A stretch of 64,000 nucleotides of DNA from CAVTWH01 sp963850915. Lineage in GTDB: Bacteria > Actinomycetota > Actinomycetes > Mycobacteriales > Micromonosporaceae. Below the pieces are notes generated by a model. It was given only the letters and a program-made list of their open reading frames with translations, ran no database searches and was not told the origin of the DNA. Location of the stretch: positions 1 to 64,000 of the forward strand of contig CAWKND010000010.1 of NCBI GenBank assembly GCA_963850915.1, given 5' to 3'. Shown one piece after another: positions 8,655 through 17,412 of this stretch. The stretch's first letter is position 1. The number at the start of each line of letters is the position of its first letter. Made by a program: the position numbers and the translations under genes.

Positions 8655-9346
8655 CTACCGGCCGCTGGGCACGGCCGATAGGCTCTCGCGGGATGTCGGC
8701 ATCAGCTTGGACTCGAGCCATCCCAGGACTGCCAGTACCCGGCGGTTGTCGTCCGGTTCGCTGCGTAGGTCGAGTTTGGTGAAGATGCTCGCGATGTGAC
8801 CCTCGATTGTCTTGGGGGTCAGGAACAGTTGGCGGGCGATCGCGGCGTTGGAGCGGCCCTGGGCCATCAGCGCGACGACCTCGCGTTCGCGCTCGGTGAG
8901 GGCGAGGTAACGGCTACGGGTACTGGCGTGGCCGAGCAGGTAGCTGACAACAGTCGGATCCAGGACGGTGCCGCCACCGATGACGGTACGCAGCGCGTCG
9001 ACAAGCGTAGTGACGCCCGCGACTCGGTCTTTGAGGAGATATCCGAAACCTTCGGGATGGGTGCGGGCAAGAGTTGCGGCATACCGGGTTTCCATCGACT
9101 GAGACAGCAGGAGAATACCCAGTCGGGGCCAGCGCGCACGCAGCAGAATGGCGGCCTGCGCGCCTTCGTGGGTGAATGTCGGCGGCATCCGAATGTCGAC
9201 AACTGCAGCGTCTGGCGGGTCATCTTCGACTGCCCGCTAGCAGCGCCTCCGCGTCGCCGACCATCGCGGTGACCTCGATGCCGGGCCTCCGCGAGGAGGC
9301 GCGCCAGGCCCTCCCGAAGGAGCACCGAGTCGTCCGCGACGATCAC
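8655..9346 (-). pseudogene. LuxR/NarL-type response regulator (frameshifted)
   Basis: The start GTG at 9346 overlaps the stop of the upstream kinase (GTGA). The receiver begins VIVADDSVLLREGLARLLAE, then two frameshifts near 9290 and 9230 break it, and the rest is open from MPPTFTHEGAQAAILLRARW onward. The C-terminal LuxR helix-turn-helix reads LTEREREVVALMAQGRSNAA then IARQLFLTPKTIEGHIASIF, which is intact. With the kinase at 9343-11339 it forms a NarL-type two-component pair. As written it cannot make a functional receiver; either the genes are decayed or the sequence has base errors here. Confidence 0.65.
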
Positions 9347-11339
9347 GCGCAAGGCAACTCCGCATGGATCCGGGTGCCGCCCGGCGTAGCCGCTGTCCAC
9401 GAGGAGGCGACCACCGAGTGCCTCGGCGCGGTCGGCAATGCCACGCAGGCCGCGACCGGTGGGGTCGGCGCCGCCCCGGCCGTCGTCCGCGGACGCTGAG
9501 GTGCAGGCGTAACGAGCGTGACTGGGCCGCCAACGTGGATGGTGGTGGGGTGGCCGTGTTTGACCGCGTTGGCGATTGCCTCACACGCGATGAACCAGGC
9601 GGTCGTCTCCACTTCGGTCGGGAAGCGTTGCTTCGGTCACCGCCAGCGTGATGGGGATCGGGCTGCGGGTTGCCAGGTCGTCCAGCGCCCCGGCGAGGCC
9701 GCCGCTGGACAGTGCGCTCGGGTACAGGCCGTTGGCCAGTTCCCGCAGTTCGGCGATGGCGGCCTGGATCTCCTCGATCCCGTCGTGCACTGTCCGACGC
9801 AGTTGGGCGATGTCACCGTTGACGTTGGCGGCCCGTAGTTGCAGCGCGAGGTGCGAGCAGCCGCTGCTGGGCCCCGTCGTGCAGGTTGCGTTCGATCCGT
9901 TGCCGCTCGGCCAGTTGCGAGGTGGCGATGCGCGCCCGCGACTCGTGTACCTCCGATAGGCGTAGCGCGAGATCCGCCCGCAGGCCGGCGTTGTCCAGTT
10001 CGGCGGTGGCTTCGGCCGCGACGGCCCGCACCAGGTCCGGTTCGGTGCGGTCGTGGTGTATGCCACCCGCGCGACGGGACGGCCGTGTCGCACGGATGAT
10101 GACGCTGTCGGTGGGCGGCTGCACGGCCTGCCCTTCGCCGGTGACCCAGGCCTGGCGGCTGGCGACTCGGTAGACGACGGTGATGGTGTCGTCCTTGAGG
10201 GCTTCGCGCAGCGCATCCTGCACCGTGACACCGGCAGCGGGATCGCGGACGAAGCGACGGATGACACTGAGGGCATCGAACCTGCGGCGGCTGAATCGCC
10301 GGTCCATCGATTCCTGGACGTACCGATAGGACGGCGCGACCACCGCCACCGCCACGAGAGTGGCCGCGACGGCGGCACCGCGCGAGCCGGCCAGGCTACC
10401 CAGCGCACGACCGGCGGTGTAGACCACGGCCGCGTACGCCGCGGCGAGCAGCACCGACATCACCAGGTAGGTCACCGCTCGGCTGACGATGCGATCAACG
10501 TCGTAGAGGCGGTACTGCGCCACTGACAGGCCTGCGGCGACCGGCAGCGCGATGACGAATCCGCCAGCGGTGACATCGAGTCCGACCGTGTTGTTCGCGT
10601 AGGAGAAGACGAACGTGGCAGCGACCAGCACCGGCACCAGCCCCGCGGCGAGCATCATCCACCACAGCTGCCGCCGTTGATCACCGACTGATCGACGCCA
10701 CCGCGCCACCAGCGATGCCCCGCCGGACAGGACACCGAGGCCGGTCAGCCAGCCGACGACCCGGGTCGGGATGGCCAGTGGCCCACTCAGCGCTGAAACA
10801 GCCAACGGGTTGGACAGTTGTTGCAGCGGTTCGGTCATGTGGCCCGGGCGCACCAACGCGAGTGCGAACCAGAGCGCGCCGCAGCCGACCAGCGCCACCA
10901 GGGCGTACCGCCACCTGGCGGACACGGCACGACCTGTCGGCGTCAGGTGGAGGACCAGCCCGACGATCACGATCCACCAGATGAAGCTGATGTCGGAGAA
11001 CTCACCGACCACCACTGCGGCCGGCAGGCTGCCCGGGCGGGCCACCCCGCCATAGGCGGCGTAACTGGTCGCCATCCCGCCCAACGCCAGGATGTCGCCG
11101 AAGACCAGGAACAGCCAGCCGACCGGGTTGCGGCCGTGTCGGGCGATCAGTGCGGCGCCCACTGTGACCGAGCTGATCATCGCGGGGATGAAGATTGCGG
11201 CGCCGCCATTGAGTTGCGTCAGGTCACGGCGACCGAGGCCGACCAGTGCGTGGTCGAACAGCAGGACGGTGACCAGCGCCGCAGGCGCCAGCAGCCAACC
11301 GGCCCACCCGGCCGACTCGACCAGACGCCGCCGAACCAT
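9343..11339 (-). pseudogene. Sensor histidine kinase, HisKA_3 type (frameshifted)
   Basis: The N-terminal two thirds are open: several membrane segments from MVRRRLVESAGWAGWLLAPA through VYTAGRALGSLAG, then a GAF-like linker, then the dimerisation/phosphoacceptor helix ERQRIERNLHDGAQQRLL with the phospho-His. After that the ATPase half is broken by about four indels (near 9855, 9628, 9510 and 9390), although each piece is recognisable: ETTAWFIACEAIANAVKHG is the N box and DDGRGGADPTGRGLRGIADR the G box. The fused ATPase region would be inactive. Divergent from the membrane protein at 11473, with a short shared promoter region. Confidence 0.65.
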
Positions 11340-11472
11340 GGCCGGAGCATGGCAGCTGCGGCGACGCCTGGCGAGAGGGAAAACCCTCCCCGCATACCCG
11401 GGTCCACTCCCTAGCCCGCCCCCCGCCGGCGAGCGCATCGTCGCACTGTCACCCAACTGAGAAGAGGTACCC

Positions 11473-12171
11473 ATGACCACCCAGCCCCGGATGTCCCTGA
11501 CCGCCGGCGCCAGCCTCATCGCGGCACCGTTCGTGCTCCTCATCGCCCGCACCCTCAACGTCCCGTGGCCGGGTGATAGCGGTGTCGAGAAGGTCGGCCG
11601 CTATGTCCAGCAGATCTCCGACGACCCGGCCCGGTCCGACGGCGGGGCCGCCTTGGTGATCGTCGGCGCGATCCTGCTCATCCCGGCAGTCCTTTATCTG
11701 GGCACGCTCGCCCGTGCGTCGATGCCACGACTGGGCTCGGTCGCCGTGGCGTTGACAGTCGTCGGATGCGCCGGCATCTGCGCGGTCGGCGCGGTCTCGG
11801 TGATCTCCGGGCAGATCGTCCAGCACAGTCCCACGCCGGTCGCGATCGAGATCACCCGACAGTACAACGAGAACATCCCCGCGGTAGACACCCCGATCCT
11901 GCTCGGCGTACTCGGATTCATCCTGCTCGCGATCTGCCTCTTCCGCAGCCACCAATCCCCTCGAACCGGCGCGATCCTCATCGGGCTGGGCGGTGCGACC
12001 ACCATGATCACATCAGAAGGGCCGATCCGGGCGCTGCTCCTGGCCGCCACGGCAATCCTGCTCATCGGACAGGGCTGGCTGGCCATCACCAGCCGCACCA
12101 ACCGCCGCCCCGGACCGAACCGACCCACCCGCCACGTCGGAAGCAGCGCTCCGCCCGCAACAATCGGGTAG
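11473..12171 (+). CDS. Hypothetical multi-pass membrane protein
   Basis: 232 residues with about six hydrophobic stretches (for example GASLIAAPFVLLIART, ALVIVGAILLIPAVLYLGTL, TPILLGVLGFILLAICLF) and a basic, Pro-rich C-terminal tail. A DUF4386-like membrane family is possible but not certain. The ATG is preceded by GAGAAGAGGTACCC, a reasonable ribosome site. It is transcribed divergently from the frameshifted sensor kinase and could be its regulated target; that is inference from position. Confidence 0.6.
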   Translation: MTTQPRMSLTAGASLIAAPFVLLIARTLNVPWPGDSGVEKVGRYVQQISDDPARSDGGAALVIVGAILLIPAVLYLGTLARASMPRLGSVAVALTVVGCAGICAVGAVSVISGQIVQHSPTPVAIEITRQYNENIPAVDTPILLGVLGFILLAICLFRSHQSPRTGAILIGLGGATTMITSEGPIRALLLAATAILLIGQGWLAITSRTNRRPGPNRPTRHVGSSAPPATIG

Positions 12172-12294
12172 CCCCGCGACGCCGTAAGGCTGGCAGACCG
12201 GCGACGTCACCATCGCATCCGTGTGCACCGAGCCGGCTCGACGCGCGCAGCGCGTCACTGCGTGTACTTGTTCGCGGCAGATCAGTGCACTGAG

Positions 12295-12691
12295 TCAGGG
12301 AGTACGGAGATCGGGCGGCAGGTTCTCGACTACCAGCTCTGCGGCCTCTTCCTCCGTTGCGGCGAGACCGATGATCCGCTTGTAGCCGGCGGAAAGACGT
12401 GATAGGCAGGGCCGCCGCAGGCAACTAACGGCAGATCGTGGGCGGGGGTGTCTGGCCAGCTCCACGCGGTTCGGAAGAATTTGATCGTGCCGTGCGTGGC
12501 CATCGGGAAAGGGAGCGCAGCGTCGGGTTCTCATAGGCGGCCTTGAAGACCGGATTCCCTGCCCGCCAGCCCTTCGCGTCGTCCAAGAGTGCACGCCAAA
12601 CTTCGTCCGCCTCCGTCGCTGGCTCCAGCGAAGCATCTTTGCACAAGTAAGCGACGGCTCGATGAATGTGGACCTGGCCGGACTGACGCAC
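12295..12691 (-). pseudogene. DUF6193-like remnant (frameshifted)
   Basis: Pieces in different minus-strand frames join into one plausible product: RAVAYLCKDASLEPATEADE, then AAYENPTLRSL, then a segment near 12440-12500 resembling ATHGTIKFFRT, and finally GLAATEEEAAELVVENLPPD before the stop at 12295. The order (helical lead, NPTLRSLFP-like motif, TEEEA..VVENLP tail) recalls the actinobacterial DUF6193 family. At least two frameshifts and no good start. Positions 12172-12294 hold nothing recognisable. Confidence 0.4.
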
Positions 12692-12860
12692 TACTTTCGG
12701 CTACTTGAAGCGGATGGTGGAGGGCGAGCCATCTGCGATGGTGGGCCGCGACTCCGGTGCTACCGCCGCGACTTCCCTGTGGGTTGTGTCGTTGCCGCGC
12801 CGTTCGGGCGCCGTCCGATGCGGCGATGATCAAGAGGCTGGTACGCGCTGCGGTCAGCGG

Positions 12861-12926
12861 CCACTACGCCGCGGCGTGCTACCAGCAACCTGAACCGCCG
12901 CACATGCCATCCATGAGGTCCGACCC
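12861..12926. repeat. 66-bp repeat, copy 2
   Basis: Partner of 5679-5744, same orientation. It lies 27 bp before the tRNA-Ala 3'-end copy at 12953, so it marks the right edge of the accessory region. Confidence 0.8.
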
Positions 12927-12952
12927 ACGCCCGCGCTATCAGCCGAACGGCC

Positions 12953-12978
12953 AGGCGACCTGAAGGGACTCGAACCCC
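12953..12978 (-). other. Copy of the tRNA-Ala 3' end (putative att remnant)
   Basis: On the minus strand this reads GGGGTTCGAGTCCCTTCAGG followed by TCGCCT. The true tRNA-Ala 3' end at 13068-13091 reads GGGGTTCGAGTCCCCTCAGC followed by TCCA. They agree at about 18 of the first 20 positions and are in the same orientation, 113 bp apart. Duplicated tRNA 3' ends are the usual product of integration by tyrosine or serine integrases. The T-arm core is conserved among all tRNAs, so part of the match is expected by chance. Confidence 0.5.
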
Positions 12979-13067
12979 GCTCCACGGCGCAGATCCGCAG
13001 GCCACGCGCTTGCCGGCCGAGTTCCGGGCAGCACAAGAGTCGGACATTATTTACATAATGCCCGAAG

Positions 13068-13140
13068 TGGAGCTGAGGGGACTCGAACCCCTGACCCCCA
13101 CACTGCCAGTGTGGTGCGCTACCAGCTGCGCCACAGCCCC
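13068..13140 (-). tRNA. tRNA-Ala(GGC)
   Basis: 73 nt on the minus strand without an encoded CCA. Acceptor GGGGCTG pairs with CAGCTCC; the anticodon arm is CCACA-CTGGCAG-TGTGG with anticodon GGC; the T arm holds GGTTCGAGTCC. It reads alanine GCC/GCU codons. The GTAC-poor accessory region begins on its 3' side, which fits use as an integration site. Confidence 0.95.
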
Positions 13141-13237
13141 GTGTACCGGCCGGGGCCGGACACTCGCGCAATAGTACACAGCGGCCGGTGGCCAGTCACA
13201 TCCGGGCGGCAGACACATCCGGGCGGTGCCGGCTCGA

Positions 13238-13846
13238 TCAGTTCTGGACCGGGTCGGCGGGGTAGTTGGCCACCGCTGCCATGAGTCCACCCTGGCGGCG
13301 CAGTACCAGTGGCCAGAGGTCGTCCGGGCGGTTGACGAAGGCGTCGCCGGGCAGTGCGTCGAAGACCAGCCAGGAGCCGCCGGTGATCTCCTCCTCCAGC
13401 TGACCCGGTGCCCAGGCGGCGTACCCGGCGAAGACCCGTACCCCGACGACCGACCCGGCGATGCGGGCCGAGTCGCTGGACAGGTCGACGGTACCCACGG
13501 CTCCCGACACCCGGTTGAAGCCGGACAGCCGGGTGACGCCGACGCGGGTACGGGCCAGGCAGATTGCCGCCTCCGGCTGTACCGGTCCGCCCTCGAACAC
13601 CACGGCCGGTTCACTGGCCAGCGGCCCCCAACCCTCGAGTACCTCGCCGACCGGTACCTCGGTTGCCCGGTTGAGTACGACCCCGAGTGCCCCGCCCTCC
13701 TCGTGCGCCACCAGGAGTACCACGGTCCGTTCGAAGTTCGGGTCCTTCAACTGCGGAGTCGCCACCAGCAACCGCCCGGTCAGCGACTCCATCTCGCGCC
13801 CCCCGGTCTGTGGTTCTGGCTGCGTACCCCCACCCTGTGCCGTCAC
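13238..13846 (-). CDS. YqgE/AlgH family protein
   Basis: 202 residues, soluble. ESLTGRLLVATPQLKDPNFE is the family's N-terminal signature, followed by ALGVVLNRATEVPVGEVLEGW and a GGPVQPEA motif. Proposed roles of the family range from transcriptional regulation to redox, none settled. The GTG start at 13846 overlaps the VOC gene stop (GTGA), so the two are probably cotranscribed; M19 (MESLTG) is an alternative start matching the usual family N-terminus. It ends about 100 nt before tRNA-Ala. Confidence 0.85.
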   Translation of the reverse strand: MTAQGGGTQPEPQTGGREMESLTGRLLVATPQLKDPNFERTVVLLVAHEEGGALGVVLNRATEVPVGEVLEGWGPLASEPAVVFEGGPVQPEAAICLARTRVGVTRLSGFNRVSGAVGTVDLSSDSARIAGSVVGVRVFAGYAAWAPGQLEEEITGGSWLVFDALPGDAFVNRPDDLWPLVLRRQGGLMAAVANYPADPVQN

Positions 13847-14208
13847 TCGTCCGCACCGACGCAGAAGACGTTGCCCTCGGGGTCGGTCAGCACGCTCCAG
13901 CCGAAGCCGGGTAGGTGCTGCTCGTCGACGACGCTCGCGCCGAGGTCGGTGAGGCGCGCCAGTTCGGCGGGCCGGTCGTCGGTGCGCAGGTCGAGGTGGA
14001 CCCGGTTCTTGCCGGTGCGCGGCTCGGGTACCCGCTGCAGGCCGAGGGTCAGGGCGTCGTCGCTGGCCCCGCGCAGCAGCAGGTATCCCCCGCCGAAGTC
14101 GGCGACCACGGTGTAGTCCAGCGCCTGCGTCCAGAACCCGGCGAGCGCGCGCGGATCGGCACAGTCGATGGTCACCATGTTCGCGCGCAATGCCATGTCT
14201 GGCACCAT
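13843..14208 (-). CDS. VOC (glyoxalase-like) family protein
   Basis: 121 residues, a single vicinal-oxygen-chelate module of paired beta-alpha-beta-beta-beta units: MVTIDCADPRALAGFWTQAL starts the first and VHLDLRTDDRPAELARLTDL the second, ending LTDPEGNVFCVG. Such stand-alone actinobacterial domains may bind metal and small ligands or confer resistance; the substrate is unknown. M5 at 14196 is an equally good start. Its stop overlaps the yqgE start. It is divergent from the phosphorylase at 14244 with only 35 nt between them, so promoters overlap. Confidence 0.75.
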   Translation of the reverse strand: MVPDMALRANMVTIDCADPRALAGFWTQALDYTVVADFGGGYLLLRGASDDALTLGLQRVPEPRTGKNRVHLDLRTDDRPAELARLTDLGASVVDEQHLPGFGWSVLTDPEGNVFCVGADE

Positions 14209-14243
14209 AGCTTGCTCCCCGGTCTGCGGTTAGTGTCCCAGGC

Positions 14244-15020
14244 GTGAGTGGTGCGGCAGATGTGGCGGTAATCGGTGGATCCGGGCTCTACGCCTTGCTT
14301 GACGGCGCCCGTGAACACGATGTGGACACCCCGTTCGGAAAGCCAGCTGACCTGATCACGACCGCGACGGTGGCCGGTCGGACGGTCGCTTTCCTGCCAC
14401 GGCATGGAAAGGATCACCGGTACCCGCCGCACAAAGTCCCGTACCGGGCGAATCTGTGGGCGCTTCGCGAACTGGGCGTACGGCAGATCCTGGCACCGTG
14501 CGCCGTCGGCGGGCTCCGCCCGGAGCTGGGTCCCGGCACGTTCGTACTGCCTGACCAGCTGATCGACCGCACCAGTGGCCGGATCCAGACGTTCTACGAC
14601 GACCGCGCGGTGCACGTGAACTTCGCCGACCCGTACTGCCCGGACGGGCGGGCCGCGGTGCTCGCCAGCCGGGAGGACGTGGCGATCGTGGACGGCGGCA
14701 CGATGGTGGTGGTCGAGGGGCCGCGCTTCTCGACGCGGGCGGAGTCGCGCTGGTACACGGCGATGGGCGGGTCCGTGATCAACATGACCGGCCACCCGGA
14801 GGCCGTACTCGCCCGCGAGCTTGCCCTCTGCTACACCGCGATCGCGCTGGTCACCGACTTGGACGCGGGGGTGGAGGGTGACCACGGGGTGACCCAGGAG
14901 GAGGTGTTCCGGGTGTTCGGCGACAACACGGCGCGGCTGCGGGAGCTGCTGCTGCGGGTGGTACCCACCCTGCCCGAGCAGCGGACCTGCGCCTGCGCAC
15001 ACGCGCTGGATGAGCTGTGA
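14244..15020 (+). CDS. mtnP: S-methyl-5'-thioadenosine / purine nucleoside phosphorylase
   Basis: 258 residues of the PNP/MTAP trimeric family, which splits MTA (or a 6-oxopurine nucleoside) with phosphate to give the base and the sugar 1-phosphate. GGSGLY (residues 11-16) is the phosphate-binding entry; LPRHGKDHRYPPHKVPYRAN is the hallmark His/Arg-rich motif; EGPRFSTRAESRWY and MTGHPEAVLARELALCY form the substrate pocket. GTG start. It overlaps the next gene by 4 nt (GTGA). MTA versus 6-oxopurine specificity rests on a few pocket residues that I cannot settle here. Confidence 0.85.
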   Translation: MSGAADVAVIGGSGLYALLDGAREHDVDTPFGKPADLITTATVAGRTVAFLPRHGKDHRYPPHKVPYRANLWALRELGVRQILAPCAVGGLRPELGPGTFVLPDQLIDRTSGRIQTFYDDRAVHVNFADPYCPDGRAAVLASREDVAIVDGGTMVVVEGPRFSTRAESRWYTAMGGSVINMTGHPEAVLARELALCYTAIALVTDLDAGVEGDHGVTQEEVFRVFGDNTARLRELLLRVVPTLPEQRTCACAHALDEL

Positions 15021-15589
15021 GCCCAGGAGCGGAGCAGGTCGACCAGGCCGTTGCCGACCTGCGGGCCGCGCTGGACCCGGCGGTCGATCAGGACTGGGGG
15101 GTACCGGCGGGCACCCTCACCTGGTCCTGTTGGCAGACCGCCACGCACGTGGCGCACGACCTGCTCGCCTACGCCGGCCAGCTCGCCGTACGGCCGCCGG
15201 ATGCCTACCTCCCGTACGACCTGGTCGTCCGGGCGGGTACCCCGCCACGAGATGTACTGGTCGTGGTGAGCGCCTGTGCCGCTCTGCTCAGCAACGCACT
15301 GCGTACCGCCGATCCCGGTACCCGCGCCTGGCACTGGGGGCCGACCGACCCGAGCGGCTTCGCCGCGCTCGGGGTGAACGAGATCGTGGTCCACGGGTAC
15401 GACATCGCCCAGGGTCTCGGGCTGCGCTGGCAGCCGCCGGCAGACCTGTGCACCTCGGTACTCGATCGACTGTTTCCGGATGCCCCGAGCGGTGACCCGG
15501 CGGCGGCCCTGCTCTGGTGCACGGGTCGGATCGCGCTCCCCGACCGGCCGCGCCGAACCGGCTGGGTTCCCCGGGCCGTGCTGGGCTGA
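15017..15589 (+). CDS. DinB/MDMPI-like protein (mycothiol-dependent isomerase N-domain family)
   Basis: 190 residues. The segment LTWSCWQTATHVAHDLLAYA, with the two His of a DinB-like metal site, and the later NEIVVHGYDIAQGLGLRW are typical of the TIGR03083 / MDMPI_N family of actinobacteria, many of which use mycothiol as cofactor. The GTG at 15017 overlaps the phosphorylase TGA, indicating cotranscription. Substrate unknown. It converges on the sensor kinase at 15605. Confidence 0.7.
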   Translation: MSPGAEQVDQAVADLRAALDPAVDQDWGVPAGTLTWSCWQTATHVAHDLLAYAGQLAVRPPDAYLPYDLVVRAGTPPRDVLVVVSACAALLSNALRTADPGTRAWHWGPTDPSGFAALGVNEIVVHGYDIAQGLGLRWQPPADLCTSVLDRLFPDAPSGDPAAALLWCTGRIALPDRPRRTGWVPRAVLG

Positions 15590-15604
15590 ACCGGCCGCTT
15601 GTGA

Positions 15605-16648
15605 TCAGGCGGGTGCGGGGAGCCGTACCACGAAACGGCAGCCGGCCCCGATGTTGCTGACGGCGACCGCGCCGCGCTGGGCTTCGACCAGGCCGCGCAC
15701 GATGGCCAGGCCGAGCCCACCGCCGGCGCCGTCGGTCTTCTCCAGCACAGGCGAGGGCGACACGGGGGTACGCGCGGCCTCGCCCCGGAATGCCACGTCG
15801 AAGACCCGGTCCAGGTCGCTCGCCGGGATCCCGCCGCAGGAGTCGCTCACCGCGAACCAGCCACCGTCGGCGTCCTGTCCCCCGGTGACCGTGACCGTAC
15901 CCTCGACCGGTGTGTACCGGATCGCGTTGCGCAGCAGGTTCGCCACGATCCGGGACAGCTCCGGCTCGCTGGCGTGTACCACCGGCCAGCCGCTCTCCTC
16001 GGCCACCAGCCGGATGTGCCGGGCGGCGGCGACCGGCCCGGCCGAGGCGACCGCATCGGAGATCACGTCACCCAGCGGCACGTTGGCGAGGGTGAGGCGC
16101 AGCGCCCCGGCGTTGATCCGGGACAGTTCGAACAGGTCGTCTACCAGGCCTGCCATCCGGTCGGTCTCCACCCGGATCCGGCGGTGATATTCGGCCACCG
16201 TCTCCGGGTCGGTGACCACGCTGTCCTCCAGCGCCTCGGCCATCGCCCGCATCCCGGCGAGCGGGGTACGCAGGTCGTGCGACACCCAGGCGACCAGGTC
16301 ACGCCGGTTCGCCTCGGCCTGGCGTTCGCGGGTACGCGCCTCGTCGGCCCACATCGCGTCCCGGGCCAGGCGCCGCCCGAGCCACCAGCCGATAGTGAGG
16401 CTGACCAGGCCGGCGAGGCTGATCACGATGAGCAGTACCCGCAGGTCGTGCTTGTTGAGGAACATCGCCTGGGCGACCCCGACCACGCCGGCCAGCACCG
16501 CGAGCACGGTGATCGACAGCAGTGCGCAGATGTGAACCGTGATCGACCAGCCGCGCATCCAGCGCAGTACCAGTGCGCCGGGGATCGCGATCAGCAGCGC
16601 GGCGACCAGCGCGATGGCCGCCATCGAGGCGATGTCCCGCCAGCTCAC
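15605..16648 (-). CDS. Sensor histidine kinase (HisKA type)
   Basis: 347 residues. Three to four N-terminal membrane segments (MAAIALVAALLIAIPGALVL and VLLIVISLAGLVSLTIGWWL among them) without a large extracellular sensor. The phosphoacceptor motif is WVSHDLRTPLAGMRAMAEAL, the N box NLLRNAIRYTPVEG and the second glycine box GGGLGLAIVRGLVEAQRG. The first glycine box reads DSCGGIP in place of DxGxGIP, a mild departure. GTG start at 16648 overlaps the regulator stop, so kinase and regulator form one operon. The signal is unknown; the absence of a sensor loop suggests membrane or envelope sensing. Confidence 0.85.
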   Translation of the reverse strand: MSWRDIASMAAIALVAALLIAIPGALVLRWMRGWSITVHICALLSITVLAVLAGVVGVAQAMFLNKHDLRVLLIVISLAGLVSLTIGWWLGRRLARDAMWADEARTRERQAEANRRDLVAWVSHDLRTPLAGMRAMAEALEDSVVTDPETVAEYHRRIRVETDRMAGLVDDLFELSRINAGALRLTLANVPLGDVISDAVASAGPVAAARHIRLVAEESGWPVVHASEPELSRIVANLLRNAIRYTPVEGTVTVTGGQDADGGWFAVSDSCGGIPASDLDRVFDVAFRGEAARTPVSPSPVLEKTDGAGGGLGLAIVRGLVEAQRGAVAVSNIGAGCRFVVRLPAPA

Positions 16649-17340
16649 GGCGCCTGCCGCTCGTAGCGGTACCCGACGCCCCACACGGTGACGATCCGGG
16701 TGGGCCGGGCCGGGTCCCGCTCGACCTTCTCGCGCAGCCGCCGGACGTGCACAGTGACGGTTGACTGGTCGCCGAAGGTCCAGCCCCACACGGCTTCCAG
16801 CAGTTCGGTGCGCTTGAACGCCCGACCGGGATGGCGTAGCAGGAAGACCAGCAGGTCGAACTCGCGGATGGTCAGCGCCAGTTCAGCATCGCCGAGCCGG
16901 GCCACCCGGCGGCCCACGTCCACCACCAGGTCGCCATCGGTGAGTACCGCCGGTTCGGCGGGCGGGCGCGGGGCGGCGCGGCGCAGTACGGATTGGACGC
17001 GCAGTACCAGTTCGCGCGGCGAGAACGGCTTGGTCAGGTAGTCGTCGGCGCCCAGTTGCAGGCCGAGTACCCGGTCGGACTCCTCGCCGAGCGCGGTCAG
17101 CATGATGATCGGCACGTCGTTGCCCACCTGCGCGCGCAGTTGCCGGCACACCTCCAGCCCGGAGATGCCCGGCAGCATCAGGTCGAGTACCACCAGGTCC
17201 GGCCGCTGGGCTGCGAAGGCGCGCAGGCCGGCCGGCCCGTCAGCGGCGAGGGTCACCGCGAAGTCGGCCCGCTCCAGGTAGCGGCGCACCACGTCGCTGA
17301 CGGTGGGATCGTCGTCCACCACGAGTACCCGCTGACCCAT
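16645..17340 (-). CDS. OmpR/PhoB-family response regulator
   Basis: 231 residues. The receiver begins RVLVVDDDPTVSDVVRRYLE with the acidic pocket, the phospho-Asp is in LVVLDLMLPGISG, and the conserved Lys is in DDYLTKPFSPREL. The C-terminal winged helix contains LTIREFDLLVFLLRHPGR and VTVHVRRLREKVE, ending VWGVGYRYE. ATG at 17340. First gene of the two-gene unit with the kinase at 15605. Confidence 0.9.
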   Translation of the reverse strand: MGQRVLVVDDDPTVSDVVRRYLERADFAVTLAADGPAGLRAFAAQRPDLVVLDLMLPGISGLEVCRQLRAQVGNDVPIIMLTALGEESDRVLGLQLGADDYLTKPFSPRELVLRVQSVLRRAAPRPPAEPAVLTDGDLVVDVGRRVARLGDAELALTIREFDLLVFLLRHPGRAFKRTELLEAVWGWTFGDQSTVTVHVRRLREKVERDPARPTRIVTVWGVGYRYERQAP

Positions 17341-17412
17341 GTCCGCAGCGTACGACTGCCGTCGCCGGCTCGACCCGGCCACCACCGGACCGTCAGCCTT
17401 CCGTAAGCGCCT

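Noticed and set aside
12953..13030. A second tRNA gene next to tRNA-Ala
   Set aside because: Only the T-arm and part of the acceptor strand are recognisable. No anticodon arm or D arm can be folded. It is treated as a 3'-end remnant.
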